NCBI RefSeq assembly: GCF_900128525.1
Contig: NZ_FQTQ01000206.1
Span: forward strand, 1-64,000
Source: a methanotrophic endosymbiont of Bathymodiolus puteoserpentis (Logatchev)
GTDB lineage: Bacteria > Pseudomonadota > Gammaproteobacteria > Methylococcales > Methylomonadaceae
Length of the DNA: 64,000 bases
Reading direction: 5' to 3'
Shown here: one piece after another, positions 1 through 10,630 of the stretch
How the letters are laid out: each line of letters opens with the position of its first letter
Position numbering within the stretch: position 1 is the stretch's first letter
Program-made: the position numbers and the translations under genes
Notes under the pieces: model-generated
Seen by the model: only the letters and a program-made list of their open reading frames with translations
Databases searched by the model: none
Told to the model about the DNA's origin: nothing

Positions 1-180
1 AGCTCATTTGTAGCCTCTGTAAATTGTTTGGTAGCTGTTTACTTTACACCTATGTCTTGTCTCAATTCAACCAGTGTATTGCTATCCGTTACTTTCAGAG
101 GTTATGCACTTATTATACGAATTCAGGATGTTAAAATTATGCCGGGTGATATTTTAGTGATTCCAGAAGCATTCTTTTAA
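1..180 (+). CDS. 3' end of a polysaccharide export protein (partial)
   Basis: An open frame runs in from the window edge and stops at 178-180. Its last residues, VKIMPGDILVIPEAFF, match the conserved C-terminus (PGD-I/V-PESWF) of Wza-like outer-membrane polysaccharide export proteins. These proteins regularly precede the chain-length gene in exosortase-A-type EPS loci. The 35-40 residues before this tail do not look like a normal SLBB domain, so the fragment may contain a frameshift or be decayed. A 147-bp spacer separates it from the next gene. The call rests on the tail motif and position only. Confidence 0.45.
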   Translation, partial: SSFVASVNCLVAVYFTPMSCLNSTSVLLSVTFRGYALIIRIQDVKIMPGDILVIPEAFF

Positions 181-327
181 ATAAAAATATATTAGTCTTT
201 GTTAGTAGCTTAGGGTTGCTTTATTGTGCTTTTAAGTTAAGGAAAGCCTGATATCGTTTTTGATGTTGAAATAATAGCTAATTAACTTTTTATTTCGTGT
301 AAATATAGATTATTTGAAAGGTAAAGA

Positions 328-1875
328 ATGCAAGATCAATTATCTGAAATTTTATTTTATGTCAAAGGGACATTAAAATATAAATGGCTAATCATTATTA
401 CGGCTTGGCTGATTAGTGTCGCGGGCTGGGTGTTTGTTAGTTCTATGCCGGATCAATACCAGTCTGAAGCTAAAGTAAGTGTAGATAGTGGCACTATGCT
501 TAGGCCTTTACTACATGGTATGGCTATACAATCAAACACGCGTGGATTAGTGCAAGTAATGCAACAACTGATGTTTACGCGCCCTAATTTGGAGAAAATT
601 GCTAGGTTAGCTGAATTGGATATTGATTCTAAAGACGAAGCGGGAAAACAGTCTCTCATTAGAGAATTAAAAAGCAGTGTTAAAATTTCTGGTGGTAGAA
701 ACGATATATTTTCTATTTCTTATGAAGATTCTAACCCTGCAAAAGCACAAGATATTGTTCATGCTGTATTGACTGTTTTTTCTGAACAGACTCAGCAAAG
801 AGGAATATCAGATACAGGAAGTGCACAGCAGTTTATTGAAGGACAGATACAAGAATATGAAGTACGCTTAAGAAATGCTGAAAAAGCAAGAGAAAATTTT
901 AAGCGAATTAATGCCGGTCTCTTACCTGATCAAGGTGGCGGTCAGTTAGGGGCATTAAGTGCTATAAAAGAACAAATTCAGGAAACTCAGATGGCTTTAA
1001 GTGAAATCAATTCTCGGTGGAAAGTATTAAAAAGTCAGATGAATGAAGCACTTGAACTCGGTAATGACGTGGAAGATGAGTGGGGGGTTTCTGATGTGGG
1101 GATGACACCATCTACTCCAGAGGATGCTAAAATTGCAGTACTAGAAGATAGAATGAGTGAGCTTTTATTGCAATATACGGAAAAACACCCTGATGTACTC
1201 AGCATAAAGTCAAAAATTCAAGATTTGCAGAAAAGTAAAGTGCAACGTTTAGAAAATATGCCAGAAGCCAGTATTATGAGTTCCGGAGCTATCAATAACC
1301 CGTATATACAATCTTTAAAAATTGCTTTAAATAATGCTGAAGCACAACGTGCATCTTTACGTTCAAGAATTGGCTTATTATCACAAAGGATGGCTAGTAT
1401 ACAAAAAGGAATGGATACTAGGCTAAGTATAGAAACAGAAATGCAAAATCTAGATAGGGATTATTCGGTTATCAAATCTAATTATATGCAATTAATTCAA
1501 CGTAGAGAAATGGCTTCCATGACTGAAAAAGCAGATAGTAGTCAGGGGATATTAAGGTTTAAAGTTGTTGATGCCCCGAGCAAAGCGCTTGCACCTACTG
1601 GGCCTAATCGTAAGTTCTTTAATTCAGTTGCTTTTGGTGTAAGTTTAGCTGTGGGCTTTGTTCTAGCCTTTTTAATTTATTTTATTAGGCCTACTTTTAT
1701 GTCTACTCGGCAAGTGAGGACAGTAACAGGCTTACCTGTATTAGGTAGTGTTTCTGTGCAATTAAAAGAGGGAGAAAAAATAAGGAAAGCTAATTTTCTA
1801 TTGTTTTGGTTTTTATTTTTTGGTCTTTTACTCGCTTATTTTCTGGTAATGAGTAATGCTTTAAACTTTAAGTAG
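328..1875 (+). CDS. XrtA-type EPS chain length determinant (Wzz/GNVR family)
   Basis: A 515-residue inner-membrane polysaccharide co-polymerase expected to set EPS chain length together with the downstream tyrosine kinase. A transmembrane segment lies near residues 19-36. A long charged, coiled-coil-rich periplasmic region follows. A proline-rich stretch (APTGPNRK, about residue 420) precedes a second membrane helix near 433-452, and a last helix lies near 488-507. This layout and length fit the family found at the head of PEP-CTERM/exosortase EPS loci. The ATG at 328 is preceded by GAAAGGTAAAG, a good ribosome binding site. The kinase gene starts 13 bases after the stop, so the two are probably one operon. 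Confidence 0.9.
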   Translation: MQDQLSEILFYVKGTLKYKWLIIITAWLISVAGWVFVSSMPDQYQSEAKVSVDSGTMLRPLLHGMAIQSNTRGLVQVMQQLMFTRPNLEKIARLAELDIDSKDEAGKQSLIRELKSSVKISGGRNDIFSISYEDSNPAKAQDIVHAVLTVFSEQTQQRGISDTGSAQQFIEGQIQEYEVRLRNAEKARENFKRINAGLLPDQGGGQLGALSAIKEQIQETQMALSEINSRWKVLKSQMNEALELGNDVEDEWGVSDVGMTPSTPEDAKIAVLEDRMSELLLQYTEKHPDVLSIKSKIQDLQKSKVQRLENMPEASIMSSGAINNPYIQSLKIALNNAEAQRASLRSRIGLLSQRMASIQKGMDTRLSIETEMQNLDRDYSVIKSNYMQLIQRREMASMTEKADSSQGILRFKVVDAPSKALAPTGPNRKFFNSVAFGVSLAVGFVLAFLIYFIRPTFMSTRQVRTVTGLPVLGSVSVQLKEGEKIRKANFLLFWFLFFGLLLAYFLVMSNALNFK

Positions 1876-1888
1876 AGGAAGGGTCAGA

Positions 1889-2722
1889 ATGGATATTTTA
1901 GAGAAAGCATTAGAGAAATCTGTACAAAAGAAAAACAGTAAAGTTAAAGAACCCAAAGCTCAGGATAGCTCCCAATTAAACATAGAAAATACGCAGCAGA
2001 CTGTTAATCTTGATTGGCACCATCTAGCTGCGGATGGATATTTGTCCCTTGAGCAAGTAAGGTCAGCGTTGATTGAAGAATATAGAATGATTAAGCGCCC
2101 TTTAATTACTAATGCTTTTGGCAATAGAGCGAAAGGAATAAACCGTGCAAATCTGATCTTAGTGACAAGTAGTATTCCTGGGGAAGGCAAATCATTTAGC
2201 GCGATTAATTTAGCGATTAGTATTGCTAATGAAAGAGACAAAAATGTCTTATTAATTGATGCTGATGTTGCTAAGCCTACTTTAGCAAAACGGCTTGGTC
2301 TACCAGACTCAAAAGGTCTTATAGAGTACCTAGAAAGTGATGATGTAGCTTTTACTGATATTTGTTTTAAAACAGATTTACCGGGTTTACAAGTGATTCC
2401 AGCAGGAAAGCGGCATGCCTTTTCAACTGAATTATTAAGCAGCGATAAAATGGCGAAATTTGTTGATGAATTAAGTCAGCGTTACCCAGATCGTATTGTA
2501 ATTTTTGATTCTCCGCCTCTATTAGCTGCAACACAAGCGGAAGTATTGGCGAGTCTAGTAGGGCAAGTTATTTTTGTGATTAGTGCGGAAACAACCATGC
2601 AAAGTACAGTGCAGGATGCTATTAAAAAACTAGAATCCGTGGATGTGGTTTTGGCACTATTGAATAAATCTAAACATGAGCTTACTTTAGATTATTATGG
2701 TTATGGACAATATGGCCACTAA
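1889..2722 (+). CDS. XrtA-associated tyrosine autokinase (BY-kinase)
   Basis: A cytoplasmic bacterial tyrosine kinase of the CpsD/Wzc-C type, 277 residues. It shows Walker A SIPGEGKS at about 95-102, Walker A' LLIDADV at about 121-127 and a Walker B-like IVIFDSPPLL near 199-208. The C-terminus carries a tyrosine cluster (LDYYGYGQYGH), the usual autophosphorylation tail. It should act with the chain-length protein encoded just upstream to control EPS polymerisation and export. Its 3' end overlaps the next gene by up to 26 bases, depending on which of three clustered ATGs is used there. Confidence 0.92.
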   Translation: MDILEKALEKSVQKKNSKVKEPKAQDSSQLNIENTQQTVNLDWHHLAADGYLSLEQVRSALIEEYRMIKRPLITNAFGNRAKGINRANLILVTSSIPGEGKSFSAINLAISIANERDKNVLLIDADVAKPTLAKRLGLPDSKGLIEYLESDDVAFTDICFKTDLPGLQVIPAGKRHAFSTELLSSDKMAKFVDELSQRYPDRIVIFDSPPLLAATQAEVLASLVGQVIFVISAETTMQSTVQDAIKKLESVDVVLALLNKSKHELTLDYYGYGQYGH

Positions 2723-4289
2723 AGGGCAAAGCCTTAAAGTGCGCAGACTTATTTTAATAAGTGTAGCGTATATTTTATTTGCTCAAGCACCAGCATTTGC
2801 AATTGATTTTATATTTACACCAAACTTAACAATACAAGAAACATACTCTGATAATATTCGTTTGGCTAGTAAAGGTCAGGAGCAAGGTGCATTTGTGACC
2901 GAGGTCAGTCCAGGTATTTCGATAAGAGGTATCAATGGAGGTCGTTTAAATGCTGATTTTAATTACCGTATGCAAAACTTATTTAATGCTGGAGGTGATG
3001 GACAAACACAAATTAACCACCAACTACAATTAAATACTGGCTATCAAGCTATACGTAATCGACTTAATGTTACTGCTAGAGGCAGTTATAATCAGCAAAA
3101 TATTAGTAATTTACGTGGTGGTGATAATATCAATAATCTCCGTGCTCGGACAAATGTATGGACAGCAGGTACTTCTGTTAATTGGACACCACGTTTTGGG
3201 CAATTTGCTAATGCTAATGTCAATATAGATTTTGATTATGTTGGCAATGATAGTGCTGACCAGCTAGCAAATTCCATGAATTTGAGAGAGTCTATTAATT
3301 TATTCAGTGGTCGTGATTTTAAGCATATCACTTGGAATGTAAATTTTGATAACTCAACTCAGTTTCGAGAAAATGAAGATGATGTCAGTTTTCAGAATAC
3401 TAATGCTACAGTAAGAACCTGGGTTGATAGGCGTTTTAATTTCTTTGGTACAGTAGGTTATGCTAATAATAGCTTTCAAGGGCTAGATACTAATAATAAT
3501 GGTGTTTTTTATACGGTAGGGGCGCAGTGGAAACCGAACTGGTATTTTGATGTTGAAGCAGGTTATGGTAATAACTGGCATGTGTCATCTAATCTTAGTT
3601 TAAGTCAGCGTACCCATTTAAGTGTGGGTTATTTTGATCGTTCTATTGGTTTAAATACGGGAGGAGCATGGAATGCTTCTTTATATCATCAAACAAAAAG
3701 ATCAACATGGAACTTTACCTATTTACAAGACACAACAACTGTTCAGCAAATCTTATTGCAGGATACTCCCTTTGTCGTTGTTGATGCGGCTGGCAATCCA
3801 CTACAGGGTACTGATGGACAGCCTATTATTTTTAATGCTAGTTTGCCTAGCTTAAATAATGATGTGCTTGTTAGGAGAACTGCGAATGCTTCAGTTTCTT
3901 ACACAACGGGGAAAAGTAGTTTTCAGTTAGGTGGTTTTTATGAAAAAAGAGACTACCAAAATTCAACGGCTGATCAGCAAACTGTTTATGGCGCTAATGC
4001 TTCTTGGAATTGGCAGTTTTCGCGTAGAACAAGTCTTTTGCTTTCTCCATCATGGCAACGCATTACGGGAGATGCCGTAGAAGTACCTACAAATGTAAAT
4101 GTTAATCAAGATCGTTATCAATTTATAGCAAGGATGACCCGTACAATATCGCTTAGCTTCCTTAGCTTCGGAAGAAGTAGACTCTTAAATGCAAGTATAG
4201 AGTATCGTTTTGTACAGCAAGATGCTGATTTAGCAGCGAATACCTATACAGAAAATAGAGTAGCAGCCAGCTTGTTTTGGAATTTCTAA
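2697..4289 (+). CDS. XrtA/PEP-CTERM-system outer membrane beta-barrel protein
   Basis: About 530 residues with an N-terminal signal peptide (RRLILISVAYILFAQAPAFA) and a body of alternating aromatic and polar residues ending in a C-terminal aromatic (FWNF), as expected for an outer-membrane barrel. The N-terminal part contains LTIQETYSDN, typical of the family found beside the chain-length factor and kinase in exosortase EPS loci. Its likely role is EPS secretion through the outer membrane. ATG codons at 2697, 2703 and 2712 are all possible starts, all overlapping the kinase gene. The 3' end is followed directly by the deacetylase, with no partner ATPase gene between them. Confidence 0.85.
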   Translation: MVMDNMATKGQSLKVRRLILISVAYILFAQAPAFAIDFIFTPNLTIQETYSDNIRLASKGQEQGAFVTEVSPGISIRGINGGRLNADFNYRMQNLFNAGGDGQTQINHQLQLNTGYQAIRNRLNVTARGSYNQQNISNLRGGDNINNLRARTNVWTAGTSVNWTPRFGQFANANVNIDFDYVGNDSADQLANSMNLRESINLFSGRDFKHITWNVNFDNSTQFRENEDDVSFQNTNATVRTWVDRRFNFFGTVGYANNSFQGLDTNNNGVFYTVGAQWKPNWYFDVEAGYGNNWHVSSNLSLSQRTHLSVGYFDRSIGLNTGGAWNASLYHQTKRSTWNFTYLQDTTTVQQILLQDTPFVVVDAAGNPLQGTDGQPIIFNASLPSLNNDVLVRRTANASVSYTTGKSSFQLGGFYEKRDYQNSTADQQTVYGANASWNWQFSRRTSLLLSPSWQRITGDAVEVPTNVNVNQDRYQFIARMTRTISLSFLSFGRSRLLNASIEYRFVQQDADLAANTYTENRVAASLFWNF

Positions 4290-4309
4290 AAAGACTTAAA
4301 AATACAGTA

Positions 4310-5137
4310 ATGAAAAATGCCATGACAGTTGATGTAGAAGATTATTTTCAAGTCTCTGCATTTGAATCGTATATCAAAAAATCACAGTGGGATACTTTAG
4401 AACATCGAGTACAAAATAATACCGAACGTATTCTTGATGTTTTCACTCAGCATAATGTAAAAGCGACTTTTTTTACCTTGGGCTGGGTGGCGGAGCGTTA
4501 TCCTGAATTGGTTAAAAGAATTGTTAACGAGGGCCATGAACTTGCTAGTCATGGCTATGAGCATATTCGTGTCACAGAGCAAACGCCGGTGCAATTTAGA
4601 GCTGATGTACGTAAAACGAAGAAATTATTAGAAGATATAGGAGGTATAGAAATACAAGGTTATCGGGCCGCTAGTTATTCTATTGGCCGCGACAATCTCT
4701 GGGCATTAGATATTTTGGCAGAAGAGGGGCATAAATACAGCTCTAGTATTTACCCAGTAAAACATGATTTATATGGCATGCCAGAAGCGCCACGGTTTGC
4801 TTATCATCCTATAGAAGGGCGTGATTTTAAGGAAATACCAATCAGCACATTAAAAATAGGTAATAAGAACTATCCTTGTGGCGGTGGTGGTTTTTTTAGG
4901 TTATATCCGTACTTTATCTCTCGCTGGGCATTTAATCGAATCAATAATACTGAGCAACAAGCTGGAATTTTTTATTTTCATCCTTGGGAAATTGATGCTG
5001 AGCAACCTAGACAAGAAAATTTAGCATTTAAAGCGAAATTTCGACACTATTTGAATTTACAGAAAATGGAAAGTCGTATTAAGTCTTTATTAGCAGATTT
5101 TGAATGGGATACGATGCAAGCCGTTTTTTTAAAATAA
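4310..5137 (+). CDS. XrtA-system polysaccharide deacetylase (NodB/CE4 family)
   Basis: A CE4 deacetylase of about 275 residues, expected to remove N-acetyl groups from the exopolysaccharide. The N-terminal TVDVEDYFQV carries the catalytic and metal-binding aspartate region. SHGYEHIRV gives the metal-binding histidines and GYRAASYSIG is the following conserved motif. The ATG at 4310 is preferred because the family starts with MTVDVEDYFQ-type sequence. An upstream TTG at 4277 would add 11 atypical residues and overlap the previous gene. Confidence 0.9.
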   Translation: MKNAMTVDVEDYFQVSAFESYIKKSQWDTLEHRVQNNTERILDVFTQHNVKATFFTLGWVAERYPELVKRIVNEGHELASHGYEHIRVTEQTPVQFRADVRKTKKLLEDIGGIEIQGYRAASYSIGRDNLWALDILAEEGHKYSSSIYPVKHDLYGMPEAPRFAYHPIEGRDFKEIPISTLKIGNKNYPCGGGGFFRLYPYFISRWAFNRINNTEQQAGIFYFHPWEIDAEQPRQENLAFKAKFRHYLNLQKMESRIKSLLADFEWDTMQAVFLK

Positions 5138-5230
5138 GTGAAGTGTAAATTCGGCCTTTAGTCGTAAATTATGCGTAAAAACTGTGGCTAAAGACACGCT
5201 CCTAAAAATATCAATTAATTTTTTACTACC

Positions 5231-6253
5231 ATGATAAAAATTTTAAGTCATCCGGATAAAAATCTCTGGCAACAATACGTAGAGAAAACACCAGCAGCTA
5301 CCTTTTTTCATCAAGTTGAATGGCAAGAAGTCATTGAACGCTCTTTTGGGCATAAAACTTATTATCTTTATGCAGAGCAGCAAGGCCAAATAACCGGTAT
5401 CTTGCCCTTAGTACATATTAAAAGCCTGTTATTTGGTAATGCCTTAGTATCTAATGCTTTTTGTGTTTATGGCGGCGTAGTTGCTGATAATGTTGATGCG
5501 GCTTTGGCTCTTGATCAAGAAGCTTGTCGATTAGGTAAAGAGTTAGCTGTTGATCATATTGAGTTTAGAAATAGAGAGCGCATAAATCCGGATAGACCCT
5601 ATAAAGAAGGTATGTATGTTACCTTTAGAAAAGAATTAGAATCTGATGTAGATAAGAATTTAGCGGCTATTCCTAGAAAACAGCGTGCAGTTGTTAGAAA
5701 AGGCATAAAAGCAGGTTTAGTCAGTGTGATTGATAATGATACTGAGCGCTTGTTTGAGGCTTATTCAGAAAGTGTACGAAATTTAGGTACGCCAGTCTTT
5801 CCTAAGAAGTACTTTAAAATACTAAAAGAGGTATTTAAAGAGCAATGCGAAGTGATCTCTATCGAGCATAAAGGAAAACTTATTGCTAGCGTTATGAATT
5901 TCTACTTTAGAGATGAAGTATTGCCATATTACGGAGGCGGTAAAGCTGAAGCCCGAGCCTTATATGCGAATGACTTTATGTATTGGGAAGTGATGCGGCG
6001 TGCTGTTGATAAAGGTGTGAAAATCTTTGATTATGGACGGAGTAAAATTGGTACAGGGTCTTATCGGTTTAAAAAGCATTGGGGCTTTAAAGAGGCACCG
6101 TTATTTTATGAGTTTGAGTTAGTAAAATCAGGTTCTATGCCAGATATTAATCCTTTAAACCCGAAGTACAAGTTTTTTATTGCTGCGTGGAAGAGACTAC
6201 CGTTAAGTGTTAGTCAAGTTATTGGTCCTCTATTAGCAAAAGATTTAGGCTAA
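5231..6253 (+). CDS. FemAB family XrtA/PEP-CTERM-associated protein
   Basis: 340 residues with a GNAT-like FemAB fold. Recognisable stretches are the N-terminal FFHQVEWQEVIERSFGH and the C-terminal FDYGRSKIGTGSYRFKKHWGF. This family is a regular member of exosortase-A EPS loci. It probably transfers an acyl or aminoacyl group to the polysaccharide or its carrier, but the substrate is unknown. A 93-bp spacer with a weak palindrome separates it from the deacetylase. Its 3' end meets the convergent gene at 6250 tail to tail with a 4-base overlap. Confidence 0.85.
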   Translation: MIKILSHPDKNLWQQYVEKTPAATFFHQVEWQEVIERSFGHKTYYLYAEQQGQITGILPLVHIKSLLFGNALVSNAFCVYGGVVADNVDAALALDQEACRLGKELAVDHIEFRNRERINPDRPYKEGMYVTFRKELESDVDKNLAAIPRKQRAVVRKGIKAGLVSVIDNDTERLFEAYSESVRNLGTPVFPKKYFKILKEVFKEQCEVISIEHKGKLIASVMNFYFRDEVLPYYGGGKAEARALYANDFMYWEVMRRAVDKGVKIFDYGRSKIGTGSYRFKKHWGFKEAPLFYEFELVKSGSMPDINPLNPKYKFFIAAWKRLPLSVSQVIGPLLAKDLG

Positions 6254-6981
6254 GGGAAAAGACGCAATAGAAATGGTATCAGCCATTGTAAAAAACTGAC
6301 TAAAATTAATAAAGCTGCTAGATAATACAGCGTTGTTATATGAAGCAAGCTATGTAAAAAATTAGTTAAATGATCTGTGCCTTGTATTGCTGTATTTGCT
6401 TGTTCTTCTAGCAGGGTATTATAGTTAATCGTACTTGCTTGCCTGCTATGTATTGGTATTTCTTGTGTCTTTTGAGTGCTAGATCCCATCTCAATATTTT
6501 GTAGGGCTGGAGTGATGGATATTTCAGACTGTATTAGCTGGTCCAGCTCCAAGGAAAATAAAAGATCATAAGCAAAGTCAGTGGCTAATGCATCAGCATC
6601 GGTCCATAGTTGCTTAGCTTGGGAGAGGGAGTTTAAAGTCTTAGATAGCAGCTCGTTATCCTGATAATCATTGATAAGCTTTTTACCCTGAGCTTTGAGA
6701 TCGTAGAGTTTTGGCTTGTGTTGTGCTTGTTGTGCATTAGATGGAAGATGAAAGCGCGCAGGAGTATCAATTTTATAATCGTTTGAGCGGTAGTCTCCTT
6801 TTGGCTTAGGTCTTTCTGGGTCGGTATTGAGAAGAGCTTTTATTTCTATTGATGGTTGTACTGGAAAATCGGCATGCGGATCAATTTGCACTAGTGCCGC
6901 ACTAACCAAGCCAGATAGAGCAAGCAATAAAGCAAAATAGCATAGCTTAAAGAGGGGTAAGTGTGGAAAGTTTTTTTTCAT
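6250..6981 (-). CDS. Hypothetical membrane-anchored protein
   Basis: I do not recognise this 243-residue protein. It has an N-terminal hydrophobic segment (about residues 12-30, ending VSAAL) that could be a signal peptide or anchor. A polar, glutamine- and leucine-rich middle follows, then a strong C-terminal membrane helix near residues 218-241. It is the only minus-strand gene within the first 25 kb and interrupts an otherwise co-directional EPS operon. It occupies roughly the place where a locus of this type might carry another EPS gene, but two hydrophobic segments are far too few for an exosortase. An ATG at 6979-6981 with little spacer to the divergent gene at 7038 implies a shared 56-bp promoter region. 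Confidence 0.65.
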   Translation of the reverse strand: MKKNFPHLPLFKLCYFALLLALSGLVSAALVQIDPHADFPVQPSIEIKALLNTDPERPKPKGDYRSNDYKIDTPARFHLPSNAQQAQHKPKLYDLKAQGKKLINDYQDNELLSKTLNSLSQAKQLWTDADALATDFAYDLLFSLELDQLIQSEISITPALQNIEMGSSTQKTQEIPIHSRQASTINYNTLLEEQANTAIQGTDHLTNFLHSLLHITTLYYLAALLILVSFLQWLIPFLLRLFP

Positions 6982-7037
6982 AATTTTGATTGTATAGCTT
7001 TATATGTATTTTGTAAAAAATTTGAAAAGAGTAGCGT

Positions 7038-8249
7038 ATGAAAAATTTATTATTCCTTGTGCACCGAATTCCTTATCCGCCCAATAAAGGAGATAAAATT
7101 CGTTCCTATAACTTTCTTAAAGGTTTAGCAAAAAATTACAATATTTATTTGGCTGCATTTATTGATGATGTAGAGGATTGGCAATATGTTGATAAAGTCG
7201 AAAATTTGACTGCGAGCTCTTTTTTTGTCAATCTTAATCCGTCTTTAGCTAAAATACAAAGCTTGTCAGGGTTCTTTACAAAAAAAGCACTTTCTATACC
7301 TTATTATCATAATAATAAAGTACAGCAATGGGTTAATAAAACGATCCGAGAAAATAAAATAGAAAAAATATTTATATATTCTTCGGTCATGGCTCAATAT
7401 ATTGAGGTCCATCAAACTGACTGCGTAATTGATTTTGTCGATGTTGATTCCGATAAGTGGTTACAATATTCGCAAAAAGCAAAATGGCCGATGAGTTGGA
7501 TTTATAAAAGGGAAGCAAAGTTACTTTTAGAATTTGATGCTAAAGTTGCCAAGTTAGCAAAGATGAGTATTTTTGTTTCTCAAGAAGAATCGCAATTATT
7601 TAGCAATTTAGTTGATATTAATCCTAAGAAAATTAGTTTCGTTAATAATGGGGTGGATACGGAATATTTTAGTGCCAATAAATCGTACAATTTACCTTAT
7701 AATAATCCTGAAAATATAATAGTCTTTACAGGAGCAATGGATTATTGGGCTAATGTTGATGCTGTTACTTGGTTTGTGCGTGAAGTATTGCCAAGAATAA
7801 AACACCAATGTGCCAGTGCTCAATTTTATATAGTAGGCTCAAACCCAACTAAAGACGTGCACGACTTAACTAGTGTGGAAGGTGTATTTGTTACTGGAAG
7901 AGTTGAAGATATTCGCCCTTATTTGAAGTTTTCATCTGTTGTTGTTGCGCCTTTACTTATTGCGCGAGGTATCCAAAATAAAGTATTAGAAGCGATGGCA
8001 ATGGGTAAAAAAATAATCGCTACTCGGCAAGCCATTGAGGGCATTAAAATAACCTCTCAAGAGGTTTATATAAAAGATAATGCTGAAGATTTTGCAAGGC
8101 AAGTACTTTTATTGTTAGACAATACTCAGGCAAGTTTTTATGTAGAAGAAAACCGTCAATTTGTGCAAAAGAATTTTAGTTGGGGTGCGAGTCTCAAACA
8201 GCTGACACATATAATAGAAACGGAACAGTTGATTAAACCGAAGGTTTGA
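7038..8249 (+). CDS. TIGR03087-like PEP-CTERM/XrtA glycosyltransferase
   Basis: A cytoplasmic GT4-type glycosyltransferase of 403 residues. The N-terminus [22 protein letters not shown] is diagnostic of the exosortase-associated family. The C-terminal donor-binding half contains [14 protein letters not shown] and the retaining-GT motif region [22 protein letters not shown]. It should add a sugar to the lipid-linked EPS repeat unit. The ATG follows a GAAAAGAG ribosome binding site, and wecB begins four bases after its stop, so this gene probably opens a new operon after the minus-strand gene. Confidence 0.88.
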   Translation: MKNLLFLVHRIPYPPNKGDKIRSYNFLKGLAKNYNIYLAAFIDDVEDWQYVDKVENLTASSFFVNLNPSLAKIQSLSGFFTKKALSIPYYHNNKVQQWVNKTIRENKIEKIFIYSSVMAQYIEVHQTDCVIDFVDVDSDKWLQYSQKAKWPMSWIYKREAKLLLEFDAKVAKLAKMSIFVSQEESQLFSNLVDINPKKISFVNNGVDTEYFSANKSYNLPYNNPENIIVFTGAMDYWANVDAVTWFVREVLPRIKHQCASAQFYIVGSNPTKDVHDLTSVEGVFVTGRVEDIRPYLKFSSVVVAPLLIARGIQNKVLEAMAMGKKIIATRQAIEGIKITSQEVYIKDNAEDFARQVLLLLDNTQASFYVEENRQFVQKNFSWGASLKQLTHIIETEQLIKPKV

Positions 8250-8253
8250 GAGA

Positions 8254-9378
8254 ATGAAAAAAAGAATTTTAATTATTTTTGGTACACGACCTGAGGCCAT
8301 TAAAATGGCGCCTGTTGTGCAAGCCTTTCAAAATGATATGCGCTTTGAAACAAGAGTATGTGTGACTGCCCAGCATAGAAATATGCTAGATCAAGTTCTG
8401 GAATTATTTGCTATTAAACCAGATTACGATTTAGATATTATGAAGCAGAATCAAGCTCTAACAGGCATCACTTGTTCTATTTTGATGGGCTTAGAGCCTA
8501 TATTGCAAGAATTTTCCCCCGATAGAATTTTAGTGCACGGCGATACTTCCACTACATTTGCCGCTAGTTTAGCTGCCTATTACCAAAAGATTCCGGTGGG
8601 ACATGTAGAGGCCGGGTTGCGCACGCATAATATTTATTCACCTTGGCCTGAAGAGGCGAATCGAAAATTAACAGCTGTGTTGACTGATTTACATTTTGCA
8701 CCGACAAGTGCGGCGCGTGATAATTTGTTGCAAGAAAATATTGCTGAAAAAAATATTATGGTTACTGGAAATACGGTGATTGATGCTTTGCAGCATGTGC
8801 AAGACTCGATACAAAATAATACAGAGTTAAGATCACAGTTAGCGAGTCAATTTCCTTTTATAAATAGCGAAAAGAAAATTGTTTTGGTCACTGGTCATCG
8901 ACGCGAAAGCTTTGGCGATGGTTTTGAAAATATTTGCCAAGCACTTAGAGAATTAGCTTTACGTGAAGATATACAAATTATTTATCCAGTCCACCTAAAT
9001 CCACATGTACGTGAGCCTGTTAATCGTTTATTAAAAGATATTGAGCATGTCCACCTTATAGAGCCACAAGATTATTTGCCCTTCGTTTACTTGATGAGTA
9101 TTGCCCATATTATCCTTACTGATTCAGGCGGTGTTCAGGAAGAAGCGCCTTCTTTAGGTAAGCCTGTGCTAGTTATGCGTGATACAACGGAAAGGCCAGA
9201 AGCGGTCGTTGCAGGGACAGTAAAGTTAGTGGGTGCAGATAAAATAAAAATCATTCAGAATGTTTCATTACTTTTAGATGACCAGGATGAATATCATAAA
9301 ATGAGTTTTGCTCATAATCCTTACGGGGATGGTCAAGCTAGTCAGCGAATTATAGAGGGAGTCGCAGCATATGCATAA
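8254..9378 (+). CDS. wecB: UDP-N-acetylglucosamine 2-epimerase (non-hydrolysing)
   Basis: Converts UDP-GlcNAc to UDP-ManNAc, the precursor of ManNAc-uronic acid. 374 residues, the normal family length. [12 protein letters not shown] at the N-terminus, [26 protein letters not shown] and [20 protein letters not shown] are all family motifs, including the acidic and histidine residues of the active site. The gene overlaps the next one, wecC, by eight bases, and the two enzymes act in sequence. Confidence 0.95.
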   Translation: MKKRILIIFGTRPEAIKMAPVVQAFQNDMRFETRVCVTAQHRNMLDQVLELFAIKPDYDLDIMKQNQALTGITCSILMGLEPILQEFSPDRILVHGDTSTTFAASLAAYYQKIPVGHVEAGLRTHNIYSPWPEEANRKLTAVLTDLHFAPTSAARDNLLQENIAEKNIMVTGNTVIDALQHVQDSIQNNTELRSQLASQFPFINSEKKIVLVTGHRRESFGDGFENICQALRELALREDIQIIYPVHLNPHVREPVNRLLKDIEHVHLIEPQDYLPFVYLMSIAHIILTDSGGVQEEAPSLGKPVLVMRDTTERPEAVVAGTVKLVGADKIKIIQNVSLLLDDQDEYHKMSFAHNPYGDGQASQRIIEGVAAYA

Positions 9379-10627
9379 AGCCGTTTTTAATAAAGTATCG
9401 GTGATAGGTTTAGGTTATATCGGTTTACCAACAGCAGCCGTTATTGCTTCACGAGGCATAGAGGTGATAGGTGTCGACGTGTCACAGCATGCGGTTGATA
9501 CGATAAATCAAGGTAAAATTCATATTGTTGAACCTGATTTAGATATGCTGGTGCAAAGTGCTGTAACGACTGGGAAACTTAGAGCAACAATAGAACCTGA
9601 GTCTGCAGATGTTTTTATGATCGCAGTACCTACGCCTTTTACTGATGGGCATAAACCTGATGTTTCCTATATAGAAGCAGCCGTTAAAAAAATTGCCCCT
9701 GTCTTGAAAAAAGGTAATTTAGTTATTTTAGAGTCTACTTCACCCGTTGGTACAACAGAAAAAATGTCTCAATGGATGAGTGAGATTCGCGCTGATTTGA
9801 AATTTCCACACCAGCTAGGTGAGCAGGCAGATATTCAGGTGGCTCATTGTCCTGAGCGTGTTTTACCAGGGTATATCATTCAGGAACTGGTCTCAAATGA
9901 TAGAGTTATCGGTGGCCTAACACCTTATTGCGCGGAAAAAGCAAAAGCGTTATATGAGATTTTTGTTAAAGCTAATTGCATTATTACGGATGCACGCACT
10001 GCAGAAATGGCAAAATTAACGGAAAATTCATTTAGAGATGTAAATATTGCATTTGCAAATGAGCTGTCTATTATTTGTGATAAATTAAATATTAATGTTT
10101 GGGAGTTAATTAAACTAGCTAACCGGCATCCGCGTGTTAATATTCTAAAACCCGGTCCAGGCGTTGGGGGGCATTGTATTGCTGTAGATCCTTGGTTTAT
10201 TGTTGACTCGGCGCCGGAAGAAGCGCGTTTGATTCGTACGGCGAGAGATGTCAATGATAGTAAGCCTGAGTTTGTATTAAATAAACTTAAACAAGTTGCC
10301 GAAGAATTTAAGCACCCTAAAATAGCTTTATTAGGCTTAGCCTTTAAAGCAGATATTGATGATTTAAGAGAGAGTCCTGCTGTTGGTATCGCTCAAAAAG
10401 TCATACAGGAAGCGCTTGGGGAGGTGTTTATTGTTGAGCCGCATATAACAGAGCTACCTGCTAAGCTACAAGCAGATAATGTAAGCTTAGTAAGCTTGGC
10501 TGAAAGCCTTGAAAAAGTAAATATTATTGTAACACTAACGGATCATACGGTTTTTAAACAGGTCAAGCCATCAGTTTTACAAGAAAAAATTATTATTGAT
10601 GCTCGTGGCATCTGGGAACAGGATTAA
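9371..10627 (+). CDS. wecC: UDP-N-acetyl-D-mannosamine dehydrogenase
   Basis: A 418-residue NAD-dependent dehydrogenase that oxidises UDP-ManNAc to UDP-ManNAcA. An N-terminal Rossmann motif [17 protein letters not shown] binds NAD. The catalytic cysteine lies in [15 protein letters not shown]. The C-terminal UDP-binding domain begins around [18 protein letters not shown]. It directly follows wecB, which makes its substrate. The next gene encodes a second, distinct dehydrogenase three bases further on. Confidence 0.94.
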   Translation: MHKAVFNKVSVIGLGYIGLPTAAVIASRGIEVIGVDVSQHAVDTINQGKIHIVEPDLDMLVQSAVTTGKLRATIEPESADVFMIAVPTPFTDGHKPDVSYIEAAVKKIAPVLKKGNLVILESTSPVGTTEKMSQWMSEIRADLKFPHQLGEQADIQVAHCPERVLPGYIIQELVSNDRVIGGLTPYCAEKAKALYEIFVKANCIITDARTAEMAKLTENSFRDVNIAFANELSIICDKLNINVWELIKLANRHPRVNILKPGPGVGGHCIAVDPWFIVDSAPEEARLIRTARDVNDSKPEFVLNKLKQVAEEFKHPKIALLGLAFKADIDDLRESPAVGIAQKVIQEALGEVFIVEPHITELPAKLQADNVSLVSLAESLEKVNIIVTLTDHTVFKQVKPSVLQEKIIIDARGIWEQD

Positions 10628-10630
10628 ATT

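Noticed and set aside
6250-6981. Missing exosortase in the reversed gene
   Set aside because: Only two hydrophobic segments and no exosortase Cys/Arg/His motifs.
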